Shown: positions 26,535 through 34,207 of the stretch, in pieces | Numbering within the stretch: the stretch's first letter is position 1 | How the letters are laid out: every line of letters starts with the position of its first letter | From: an uncultured Butyricimonas sp. | Lineage (GTDB): Bacteria; Bacteroidota; Bacteroidia; Bacteroidales; Marinifilaceae | NCBI GenBank assembly: GCA_944321845.1 | Contig: CALUMT010000017.1 | Coordinates: forward strand, 58,927 to 122,926 | Direction: 5' to 3' | Length of the DNA: 64,000 nt | The notes under the pieces: generated by a model | Databases searched by the model: none | Seen by the model: the letters and a program-made list of their open reading frames with translations, nothing else | What the model was told of the DNA's origin: nothing | Program-made: the position numbers and the translations under genes

Positions 26535-27674
26535 TTATTTCACAAAAATCACTTTATCCTTTATCTCGAAACGGACACCCGTACTCAATTCCAGGAAGTG
26601 CAGCAACTCGTCCACCCGCCTGTAGCGCTTGATATCGGCAGACAGGCGCACCTCCTTCACCCCTTCCCGCTCGTAGAACACCCGGCAATCGTACCATCTT
26701 GCCAACTCGTCCATCACGTCCTCCAACCGGTCGTCACTGAACACGAAATCCCCGTCCTTCCAGCCGACATACTTCCGCACATTCACCCGTGACACCGAAA
26801 TACCCGTCACACCCTCGTCACACACGGCCAGTTCCCCGGGTTGCAGCATCACCGCGCTCTTTCCCGTCTCCACGCCCACGCGTCCCTTCACCAGCACGGC
26901 CTCCACCTTTCCCTCGTCCCGGGCTCGCACGTCAAACTCCGTACCTACCGCCATCACGTCCACACCCCCGGCATTCACCACGAACGGGTGCAGCGAATCC
27001 GCCCGTACCTTGAAATAAGCCTCACCCTTCAAACGTACCTCCCGACGACGTCCCTCGAACCGCACCGGGTACTCCAGCTCCGTCTCCGAATTCAGCCACA
27101 CCTCCGTGCCGTCCGACAACACCACCCGGTACTCGCCCCCACGTTCCACCACCAGCCGGTTCATCCGCCCCTCCACGCTCCCGGATTCCACCGAATCCCG
27201 GTACTCCAGTACCCCTTCCTTCCCCACGTTCAGCGACACCGTCCCCTCTGCCAACCGTTCCCCCTCACCAGCACGCAAATCCACCCGCTCCCCGGACGAC
27301 AACACCAGGCTCACCCGAGCACTTCCCGGGACAATGCTTCCCCCGTCCGCCAGCATCCTTCCTCCCGGCTCATCCACGCCATGCCACAACCACACGCTCA
27401 CCCCGAACACCAGGCATACCGCCGCAGCCACACCACTCCAACGCCACAACATCCGCCGACGGGCTACCCGCCGGTAGCGCCGTTCTCCCCGCCGTCTCAC
27501 CAACCCGGCACGCAGCACTCCCCGTTGCCGGGCGTAAGCCACCTGCAACTCCCGGTAATACCGCCGATGCTCCTCGCTCTCCTCCACCCATCGCTTCATC
27601 TCCCTCGCCTCATCACCCGTCAACTCCCCCGTCATCAGTTCCAGTAATCGAATATCCAAATCTTCCTTTTCCAT
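26535..27674 (-). CDS. FecR-family anti-sigma regulator (protease locus)
   Basis: 379 residues from the ATG at 27674; the upstream GTG at 27707 is a worse start. An N-terminal cytoplasmic anti-sigma helical domain ends in one membrane helix (SGVAAAVCLVFGVSVWLW). The periplasmic FecR domain has YRVVLSDGTEVWLNSETELEYPVRF and the DUF4974-like end (FVFSDDRLEDVMDELARWYDCRVFYE). It should hold the sigma factor inactive until SusC reports substrate. The gene is unusually rich in Gly, Val and Arg codons and more GC-rich than susC next to it, a composition shared with the sigma gene. Confidence 0.93.
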   Translation of the reverse strand: MEKEDLDIRLLELMTGELTGDEAREMKRWVEESEEHRRYYRELQVAYARQRGVLRAGLVRRRGERRYRRVARRRMLWRWSGVAAAVCLVFGVSVWLWHGVDEPGGRMLADGGSIVPGSARVSLVLSSGERVDLRAGEGERLAEGTVSLNVGKEGVLEYRDSVESGSVEGRMNRLVVERGGEYRVVLSDGTEVWLNSETELEYPVRFEGRRREVRLKGEAYFKVRADSLHPFVVNAGGVDVMAVGTEFDVRARDEGKVEAVLVKGRVGVETGKSAVMLQPGELAVCDEGVTGISVSRVNVRKYVGWKDGDFVFSDDRLEDVMDELARWYDCRVFYEREGVKEVRLSADIKRYRRVDELLHFLELSTGVRFEIKDKVIFVK

Positions 27675-27895
27675 AATTTCATCCTGTTTCTCGTCTATAA
27701 TAGGCACGAAAAGTCCAAACGGTTGACAAGCCGTCTCTACTTTTTTTCAAAAAAAATCAATCCATAAAACAAAACCCACCGGAACAAACTCTCCCGACAG
27801 GCCATAATCAAGTCACTATAAACAACTTATAAAACAAACACCTCATTCTCTCACCAACCAATTCCTCGCGAAAAAACATCGGCAACCTCTTCCCC

Positions 27896-28486
27896 TCAAG
27901 AAAAACGCCTCATATCCCGCCCCGTCTCCAGCTCCCGGGCCAGCACACGCAGGAACAGCAACAACGGGTAATCCGACAATCCCCGCCGCAATGCCTTCAG
28001 GCTCCGCACCAACAGCGTCTTCACCGTCGCCACCGACACCCCCAGCGCCTCCGCCACCTCCGCGTACCGCAACCCCTTCAGGTGCACCAGCTCCACCACC
28101 TCCCGACTCCTCGGCGGCAACTTCTCCAGCTCCCGCATCACCCGCTCCACCACCATCGCCCGCGAATCCCCCGGTTCCTCCCACGCCTCCTGGAACACCG
28201 CCGCGTCCGCCTCCAGTGCCACGTCCCGCCTTCCCCGCACCCGCCGGGCTGCCAAATGCTTCACCCCCGCGTAAAGATAGGCCCGCACCTCCTCCCGCCG
28301 CAAACGCTCCACCGTTCCCTTCTCCCACAGGTACACGAAAAAATCCTGCACCACATCCTCCGCCGCCTCCACGTCCCCCAGGATAGCATCCGCCCACGCC
28401 ACCAGCTCATCGTAATAGGTGTCGTACAAACCGTCAATCGTCAACGGGGCCTGCATACCCCTCTCCCGTGTTAAACCTTCTTCCAT
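27896..28486 (-). CDS. ECF RNA polymerase sigma factor (protease locus)
   Basis: 196 residues from the ATG at 28486. Region 2 shows YDTYYDELVAWADAILGDVEAAEDVVQDFFVYLW and region 4 shows LEKLPPRSREVVELVHLKGLRYAEVAEALGVSVATVKTLLVRSLKALR, the helix-turn-helix for the -35/-33 element. It should direct transcription of the FecR/SusC/SusD/protease genes. It is 221 bases upstream of the FecR ATG and carries the same high GC content as the DUF6266 genes beside it. An overlapping frame to 28397 is a shadow. Confidence 0.93.
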   Translation of the reverse strand: MEEGLTRERGMQAPLTIDGLYDTYYDELVAWADAILGDVEAAEDVVQDFFVYLWEKGTVERLRREEVRAYLYAGVKHLAARRVRGRRDVALEADAAVFQEAWEEPGDSRAMVVERVMRELEKLPPRSREVVELVHLKGLRYAEVAEALGVSVATVKTLLVRSLKALRRGLSDYPLLLFLRVLARELETGRDMRRFS

Positions 28487-28599
28487 CCGGAACAAACATT
28501 ATTAAAATCCCCTCACCCTTTCCCTTCTCCAAACAACGCGAAATTAAACATTATACTCCCGGTATCAACCCGGTATACCCTATAAACACGAAAAAGCCA

Positions 28600-29334
28600 T
28601 CATCCTTTCAAACTCTGTCCCTCTTTCTCCCCGGAAACCTTCGTCCCGTCATACACGCAAACCGAATCCGAGGCCTCCAGCCCGTCCGCCCGTACGGCGA
28701 AAAGATAGCACATGCAGTCTGACTTCTTCGATTTCTTCACCTTTGCCGGCAACGTCACCTCCGCCTCACCGCCCGTTCCCCGGGAACCGATCTCCACCAC
28801 CGGGCAAACGTACCGTGACGGGCAAAGCACCACCCCGTACACCCGGTCATCCGAGTAACAATCCACCGCCTCCACCGGCTGTCCTTCGCTCCGGAAGCGC
28901 ACCAACCGCTCCTCCTTGTCCACCTCCACGCTCCCCACGGGCACAGCCAACGCCCCCTCTGACACCCTTAACCGGGCATAATCCACCACTCCCCGAAACT
29001 CGTCCATCGCCTTCCTCCGCCGACTCAACGGCCGCCCCGGGCTCAACGGCTCCGTCGTCACCACCCCCCGGGTATTCGCCCGTGTGAATCTACCGAAACT
29101 CCCCTGCCAACCACCCCGCCCCGGGAAACCCAGGCGGATCACTTCCTGCATCCAACCGCCATGCCCCGTCAATGTCCCGAACACCACGTTCTGTCGCTTT
29201 TGCCCCTCCTTCTTGCTCGGTCCACGCTTCCCTCCACGCTTCCGCATCACGGTCCTCCCTGCCCCATCCTCGTAGAACACCAGATTCCCCACTCTTCCCC
29301 GCAACTTCCCGAAAATCGTGTCAATCACAGCCAT
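28600..29334 (-). CDS. DUF6266-like protein, copy 1
   Basis: 244 residues. It begins MAVIDTIFGKLRGRVGNLVFYEDGAGRTVMRKRGGKRGPS, the lead of DUF6266-type Bacteroidetes proteins (GKLxGxVGxxVxY then an Arg/Lys-rich tract). The N-terminal third is very basic; the C-terminal part (VYGVVLCPSRYVCPVVEI; YLFAVRADGLEASDSVCVYDG) looks like a beta-sandwich. No signal peptide and no catalytic motif. Function unknown. It is divergent from a second, similar gene at 29875, with a 540-base AT-rich spacer between them, and lies directly upstream of the ECF sigma gene on the same strand. The gene is strongly GC-rich. Confidence 0.65.
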   Translation of the reverse strand: MAVIDTIFGKLRGRVGNLVFYEDGAGRTVMRKRGGKRGPSKKEGQKRQNVVFGTLTGHGGWMQEVIRLGFPGRGGWQGSFGRFTRANTRGVVTTEPLSPGRPLSRRRKAMDEFRGVVDYARLRVSEGALAVPVGSVEVDKEERLVRFRSEGQPVEAVDCYSDDRVYGVVLCPSRYVCPVVEIGSRGTGGEAEVTLPAKVKKSKKSDCMCYLFAVRADGLEASDSVCVYDGTKVSGEKEGQSLKG

Positions 29335-29364
29335 AAACCATCATTTTATATTAAACAACATCTA

Positions 29365-29372
29365 CAAATATA
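29365..29372 (-). promoter_or_regulatory. -7 promoter box for DUF6266-like copy 1
   Basis: The complement reads TATATTTG, matching TAnnTTTG, 31 bases upstream of the ATG at 29334. No -33 element is clear. Confidence 0.4.
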
Positions 29373-29486
29373 AAACATTTTATTGAAATCACCCCCATAT
29401 TTCCCCGAGAACCTTCCATCCGCTCATTCTTCCCGAGCGATAAACCCGACTATCATCTCCCTATTCCCAACCCGGGACATACAGAA

Positions 29487-29510
29487 GGCATACAGGGGAT
29501 TTACAAAGGA
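29487..29510. repeat. Inverted repeat, left arm (24 bp perfect)
   Basis: Positions 29487-29510 are the exact reverse complement of 29690-29713. With two mismatches the arms extend outward to 29480 and 29720. The core begins GGCATACAGGGG. The two arms enclose about 180 bases of AT-rich DNA. Confidence 0.85.
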
Positions 29511-29575
29511 GAAAACAGAGATATAACTTGAATATAACTTTATGCTAACCATGTAAAACCCTGTAAGAACCATTC

Positions 29576-29613
29576 AATAATCCTATTAAAATCCTATATA
29601 ATACAGGATTATT
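29576..29613. repeat. Inner hairpin of the spacer element
   Basis: AATAATCCT (29576-29584) pairs with AGGATTATT (29605-29613) around a 20-base loop. It lies near the middle of the larger inverted repeat, giving a nested palindromic structure. Confidence 0.6.
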
Positions 29614-29689
29614 ACTGGACTTCTATTGGATATTTAAAAGATTATATAGATATTTACAATGGATTTATAGTAGACAATACAAATCTTAT

Positions 29690-29713
29690 TCCTTTGTAAA
29701 TCCCCTGTATGCC
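29690..29713. repeat. Inverted repeat, right arm (24 bp perfect)
   Basis: Exact reverse complement of 29487-29510, ending GGGGCATACAG-type sequence on the opposite strand. Further CCCTGT copies follow at 29714-29735. Confidence 0.85.
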
Positions 29714-29874
29714 CCCTGTACAATCCCTGTCAACAGGAAAAGAGGGAGAAGAAGGGAGAATCCCGAGACAAGTCGCGGTAGCAAGGGAAAAGAGAGGGGA
29801 AAAGAGAAAAGGGTGTGGGGGATAAGGCACATGATAAGCAATTGAAGAACGATGAACGATATAAAACGGATAGC

Positions 29875-30528
29875 ATGGGAAGATTGAATACACTGCATGC
29901 GGCACTCCTGGACGGGGGACCGCTACGATTGGACGGGGTGACCTACTACCTGCACGGGGGCCGGGTACGGGCCTGCCGCTCGAAACGGGGGCCGAAGCGC
30001 TCGCGGACGGAGGGCGAAGAAGCGGCCATGTCGCGATTCACGGAGGTGCGAAAGATGTGGCGGATGTACCGTCGGGCGACGGGCGATCTGCCCGTGTGGC
30101 GCGTGGCGGCCCGGGAAGTCGGACGGACACGGGGCGACACCTACTTCCACTCGCTGAACGAGGGATGCATCGAGGCGGGACGGGGCGTGACGGCCTTCGG
30201 GACATTCCGCTTCGCGGCCGGTTCACTGGAGATGCCGCGATTGACGGCAGCGCGACGGGAGGGCTGGACGGTGACCCTGGAATGGGAGACGGGAGAAGAC
30301 CGCCCCAAGGCGGGATGGACGGACCGGGTATTCGTGGGCTATTTCCACGAGACGCTGCCCCGCTCCCCGGGGATGGTGACGGCAGCAGAGGCAAGGCGTG
30401 CCGATGGCCGGGCCACGGTGACGATTCCCGACCTCGGGCAAGCGGAAGGAGGACGGCTGCACCTGTACCTCTTCTTCGGCAACGAGACGCTGGAACGATT
30501 CTCCCCCAGCGTGCACGTGGAGGTGTAG
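29875..30528 (+). CDS. DUF6266-like protein, copy 2
   Basis: 217 residues from the ATG at 29875; a GTG at 29815 would add 20 residues outside the family pattern. Like the gene at 28600-29334 it starts with a short lead (MGRLNTLHAALLDGG), then a Y-x-x-x-G-G-R-V-R segment and a basic tract (RACRSKRGPKRSRTEG), and ends in beta-rich sequence (RVFVGYFHETLPRSPGMV; LHLYLFFGNETLERFSPSVHVEV). The alignment to the first copy is weak overall, so the shared family is inferred from layout. Very GC-rich. No signal peptide. Function unknown. It ends at a shared terminator at 30543-30570. Confidence 0.6.
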   Translation: MGRLNTLHAALLDGGPLRLDGVTYYLHGGRVRACRSKRGPKRSRTEGEEAAMSRFTEVRKMWRMYRRATGDLPVWRVAAREVGRTRGDTYFHSLNEGCIEAGRGVTAFGTFRFAAGSLEMPRLTAARREGWTVTLEWETGEDRPKAGWTDRVFVGYFHETLPRSPGMVTAAEARRADGRATVTIPDLGQAEGGRLHLYLFFGNETLERFSPSVHVEV

Positions 30529-30542
30529 AGAGAACTAGAAAA

Positions 30543-30570
30543 AGGGCAGCCCAGAAAATTGAGCTGCCCT
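30543..30570. terminator. Bidirectional terminator
   Basis: AGGGCAGC (30543-30550) pairs with GCTGCCCT (30563-30570). On the minus strand it is followed by TTTTTCTAG, serving the PKD-like lipoprotein operon; on the plus strand it closes the DUF6266-like gene. Confidence 0.75.
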
Positions 30571-30658
30571 ATAATAAACGGATAAATGGCGACAACCAAT
30601 TATCCACGGGACGAGATCCAGGAAAGAGGGAAACATGTCCCCGAGATCCCGAAAAGGA

Positions 30659-32020
30659 TTATTTGGTTTTGTATACCATGGAAACGATCGTCCCAGCCAC
30701 ACCTTTCTCCTGCCACAACAATTCTTTGGTCTTGTAGTTGTAGCAGTAAACATTCCCCCTGTATTCCCCGGAGGGAGAATCGGTAGCAACATACAGTTTT
30801 TCTTCGTTCGCGTCAAGAAGCATGGCCTTGATGACTTCCCCGGAGTCGCCCACGGTATAATCGGGAGATGTCGGGAAGTTACCATAGGAGGTATAGTAGT
30901 AGCGATATATCTTATTCCCGGATGCATAGATAAGCACGTCCTCCTTATTACAAGCGAGAAAAATGCTATTCTCGGTCATACCGGCTGTTCCGGGGACCTC
31001 CACCTGGTTAACATCCTCACCGGTGGCGGTGTTAGAGAGGCTGACCAGGAGTTTCCCATCCGTCTTTTTGACGATAGCAATCAGGCGGTCGCCGACTCTA
31101 CCCGAGAACATGTCGAGAAGACTAGTTCCCTTGAGAGATGAGCAAATCTCCATCTGGTCGAGAGAGGTATTCAGGAAAGTTTTCGTGTTTTCATCGAAAA
31201 ATATGTAATCCTTGTCGGATCCCCAATCAGTCTTTGTCAAGACAACTTTATCGGCGACACGAACGGAGGGATTGTATTCCTGAAGTTTCTGCTGGCTCGA
31301 GTTCGAGAACAATTCCGCGGAACAACTTAATGATACCGAGCGCCCACCACCGGTAATGAAAATACTGGAGTATCCGTAAACGAAGAGACGACTGATGTGT
31401 TCCTCGGGATAATCGAGCACGTTGAGGACTTTCATGGTGTTATGTTCCAATTTCACGAGGCGCACAGGATCTTCCGTGGCCACGTAAGTGTAACTGTCTC
31501 CATAAGAATTATCATAGAAACAGATATCACGCGGATTGGAGCCAAGAATCGTAGTCCCGGGATTATTCAACTCGAAGACATCGCGCACGAAAGGCTCATC
31601 CGGATTCAAGTTCTTGAAGGAAAGCATGGAGCGGTTATCATAATTACTCAGCAAGAGTATTCCCTCCTGATAAGGAAACGGGACATTGAGTTTGAATTCC
31701 TTGAAGATGGCCCCATCCTCGTTATACACTTTCAGACGGCAGGGGAAGATGCCGCAGCTATCGCAAGGATAACGCAACTCAGCCTCGGTGGATACGACCT
31801 GATAATTGATCTGCCATTCATAAGAAAGCGTCTTCTGCTCATTCTCCTGCTTGACAGCAGGGGTTGGAAGCACGAATTCTGCGTTTTTGGCCACGATATA
31901 CTCCTCATCCAATTCCTCGAGGAAGGAAAGGGTGGACACGGGAAGATTACCCTCCTTGGATTCATCATTGATGCAAGCAGACATGAATCCCAATAGTATA
32001 AATAAATAGATGTATTTCAT
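30659..32020 (-). CDS. PKD-like family lipoprotein (SusCD-associated)
   Basis: 453 residues from the ATG at 32020, which places the lipobox (LGFMSAC) correctly; a start at 32056 would overlap the upstream gene. After the Cys comes INDESKEGN, a PKD-like N-terminal segment (LSYEWQINYQVVSTEAELRYPCD) and then repeats that look like a beta-propeller (blades around NPRDICFYD, SRLFVYGYSS, KVVLTKTDWGSDKDYIFFD, RYYYTSYGNFP, EEKLYVATDS). It resembles the PKD-like lipoproteins that close many SusCD/DUF4843 loci. Probably a surface substrate-binding protein. Last gene of the second locus. Confidence 0.78.
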   Translation of the reverse strand: MKYIYLFILLGFMSACINDESKEGNLPVSTLSFLEELDEEYIVAKNAEFVLPTPAVKQENEQKTLSYEWQINYQVVSTEAELRYPCDSCGIFPCRLKVYNEDGAIFKEFKLNVPFPYQEGILLLSNYDNRSMLSFKNLNPDEPFVRDVFELNNPGTTILGSNPRDICFYDNSYGDSYTYVATEDPVRLVKLEHNTMKVLNVLDYPEEHISRLFVYGYSSIFITGGGRSVSLSCSAELFSNSSQQKLQEYNPSVRVADKVVLTKTDWGSDKDYIFFDENTKTFLNTSLDQMEICSSLKGTSLLDMFSGRVGDRLIAIVKKTDGKLLVSLSNTATGEDVNQVEVPGTAGMTENSIFLACNKEDVLIYASGNKIYRYYYTSYGNFPTSPDYTVGDSGEVIKAMLLDANEEKLYVATDSPSGEYRGNVYCYNYKTKELLWQEKGVAGTIVSMVYKTK

Positions 32021-32037
32021 AGTCTTGTTCCTGTTTA

Positions 32038-32733
32038 TCATTTCACATAAGGCCAATCAACATTCTCGGGGAATTCCATTCCGAATTCAGGGTGTTCCTG
32101 AAAATAGTTGTACATATCCTGCCCGACATAGATAATTTGAGTCATATAAGACATGTAATCATCCATAGAAATCTCACCACCCCAGATCTCTATCATTTTC
32201 TGGTATTTCATCGGGTGATAAGGTCCCCAATATTGAGATTCCAAGGCATACCACCAACTAGGCTTGGCCAGGTAATTGGAGAAGGTAAGTTGCATTTTCC
32301 GGCTTTCCTCTATTCCCAATTCGAAATTCTCGTTGGGTTCCAGAACCAGGGTGAGGGTATAGGTCGTGTCTACTTCCGCAGGAATATTATTCCGGGAGAG
32401 CTCCACGGAGACATATCCCCGGATGGAATCACGAGCAATGGTAAACTGGTCAGCCGAAAGAGTATACGTGTTAAGAGGTGCGGTAGTCTCACTTTCTTCC
32501 ACCTTCACCTTGAACATCATGTCCTGGCGGGCGGGAAGACCAAGTATACGCACGGGAATTTTTACCTCAAAGGTGGTAAACTCCACAGGTTTGGCCCCCA
32601 ATGCAGTGTGCATTGTTCCCTCCTCGAAATAAACACGGGAAATACCGTCATAGTATCCGTCATCACCGTTCTCCTCACATCCTTGGAAGATAAACAGAAG
32701 TGGTAATAGAAAAGATAATAAATATGTTTTCAT
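32038..32733 (-). CDS. DUF4843 domain lipoprotein
   Basis: 231 residues, lipobox LFIFQGC with Cys19 followed by EENGDD. Typical DUF4843 features: YDGISRVYFEEGT at the start, then a Calx-beta-like core with FEVKIPVRILGLPARQDMMFKVKV, LSADQFTIARDSIRGYVSVELSR, and the C-terminal WWY...GPYHPMKYQKMIEI helix region. These proteins are found next to SusD and before PKD-like lipoproteins, and are taken to bind substrate at the surface. It is five bases after susD. Confidence 0.85.
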   Translation of the reverse strand: MKTYLLSFLLPLLFIFQGCEENGDDGYYDGISRVYFEEGTMHTALGAKPVEFTTFEVKIPVRILGLPARQDMMFKVKVEESETTAPLNTYTLSADQFTIARDSIRGYVSVELSRNNIPAEVDTTYTLTLVLEPNENFELGIEESRKMQLTFSNYLAKPSWWYALESQYWGPYHPMKYQKMIEIWGGEISMDDYMSYMTQIIYVGQDMYNYFQEHPEFGMEFPENVDWPYVK

Positions 32734-32738
32734 AACTG

Positions 32739-34196
32739 TCAGTTTTTAGAGGTTATACCGAATTCTTTCTCGGCTTCCGGCCAAGGCAAGATATAGATCT
32801 CCGGAGATGGCTGGAAAACATTCTGCTGGGTAGTTCCATCAATAATGGCCATATTCTCGCGTTTGTAGGTGAAAAAACATTGTCCTTCTCCCCAAAATTC
32901 TTTGCGACGCTCGTTGAGGAGTTCATTCTTGAAAAGTTCCCAAGTTGCCACGCGGGTTGACTCGATATCCCGAAGTCCCCGACTGTTGCGCACGTCATTG
33001 AAGTAACGGACAGCTTGTTCCTTGTTCGTCTGGTAGAGGGCCTCGGCCAGGATGTAATACATCTCCGGTAAACGGATCAGGCAAACGCCGTTGATATTGT
33101 TCGCAGTTTCATTCAGGGTCAGAAGCCGCTTGAAATTATACAGTCTCGAATCATACATGTCCGTGGAAAAGAAAACTTCAAAACGGTCATCCTTGCTATC
33201 GGCATCAAAAGATTGGGCTTCGTAGATACTCCGCACATCCTCGCGCACGCAAAGAATGTTACCCATGGCTACAGAACCGTCAAGAAACAATTTACGATAA
33301 TTGTCGTAGAAATTCTTCGTGTATAGTCCCCAAAGAGTTTCTCCATTCATGGAAGAAAGGGAAAAGCGGTACAATTTCTTGGAAATGTAACTTCCTTTCG
33401 GGATCAGGGAGAAAACCGGACTTTCGATTACTTTGCGAGCGTATACAGCAGCACTGTCAAGCTCCCCCTTGTAGTGATACACCCTCGCCTTGATACCCCA
33501 CACGGCATACTTGTTACAATGCATCCAACGTTTTTCCCGATATTCCGAGGATGCATTCACGTCACCCATTTCCACATCCTTTTCCAAAAGCCGCTCCGCC
33601 TGATCCAGATCGGCAATAATCCGGTCGTACACTTCTTTCAACGAATATACTGGTTTATTATTCAAATCGAAAGTGGTGGCATAGGGAATTCCTCCCGCCT
33701 CAGGGGAAAGCAAATAATTATCCGCGAAAAGGCGTAGAATATCAAAATGCAAGAAGGCTCGGATGGCATAGGCTTCACCCCTTATCAAGGAATAGTCAAG
33801 GTTGGTCTCTCCTGGTTGTTCTTTCACGTTCTCCAGGATATTGTTCACGTAGGAGATGCATTTGTAAGCATCACTCCAGATAGCATCAATCATGGGGCGC
33901 ACGTTCTGGTGCTCGTAATCATACTGATTAGCGTACCAGACTTCCGGATAAGAGCCGTATTTATCATAGGAAAGCTGGGCAATCCAGTCAACAAATCCCC
34001 AACTCAATGCCTGCCCGTAAAGGGAAGCGCTCGCCATGGAGGCATACACACCGTACATGGCATCCATGCAACCTTGAAGGTCGGCAAACTGTTTATCCTG
34101 TTCCACGGTGCCCTTAGGTTGAACATCCAGGAAACTGTTGCAGGAAACCAGTCCAAATAGTCCACAAGTTAAAATCGTATATATAATCTTTCTCAT
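32739..34196 (-). CDS. SusD/RagB-family lipoprotein (second locus)
   Basis: 485 residues. Signal ends in LVSC, followed by NSFLDVQPKGTVEQDKQFADLQGCMDAMYGVYASMAS, the standard SusD N-terminus. TPR helices (RGEAYAIRAFLHFDILRLFADNY; RLPEMYYILAEALYQTNKEQAVRYFNDVRNSRGL) and the C-terminal LLNERRKEFWGEGQCFFTYKRE are conserved. It lies 11 bases after susC. Partner of the transporter at 34208-37501; the substrate is not evident, because no degradative enzyme lies in the locus. Confidence 0.93.
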   Translation of the reverse strand: MRKIIYTILTCGLFGLVSCNSFLDVQPKGTVEQDKQFADLQGCMDAMYGVYASMASASLYGQALSWGFVDWIAQLSYDKYGSYPEVWYANQYDYEHQNVRPMIDAIWSDAYKCISYVNNILENVKEQPGETNLDYSLIRGEAYAIRAFLHFDILRLFADNYLLSPEAGGIPYATTFDLNNKPVYSLKEVYDRIIADLDQAERLLEKDVEMGDVNASSEYREKRWMHCNKYAVWGIKARVYHYKGELDSAAVYARKVIESPVFSLIPKGSYISKKLYRFSLSSMNGETLWGLYTKNFYDNYRKLFLDGSVAMGNILCVREDVRSIYEAQSFDADSKDDRFEVFFSTDMYDSRLYNFKRLLTLNETANNINGVCLIRLPEMYYILAEALYQTNKEQAVRYFNDVRNSRGLRDIESTRVATWELFKNELLNERRKEFWGEGQCFFTYKRENMAIIDGTTQQNVFQPSPEIYILPWPEAEKEFGITSKN

Positions 34197-34207
34197 AATC
34201 GTCTGTA

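Larger units (their letters stand above)
29335..29874. other. AT-rich spacer between the DUF6266-like genes
   Basis: No gene seen. It holds a TATATTTG box facing left (29365-29372), a large inverted repeat (29480-29510 with 29690-29720) and an inner hairpin (29576-29584 with 29605-29613). It is AT-rich between very GC-rich coding sequences. The last 150 bases contain purine-rich runs and several copies of CCCTGT. Confidence 0.6.

Noticed and set aside
27843-28397. Gly-rich frame overlapping the ECF sigma gene
   Set aside because: Low-complexity product typical of a shifted frame in GC-rich DNA; the sigma frame has clear region 2 and 4 motifs.
29487-29713. Intact transposon bounded by the inverted repeat
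   Set aside because: No transposase frame inside and no clear target-site duplication outside the arms; only a small non-autonomous element remains possible.
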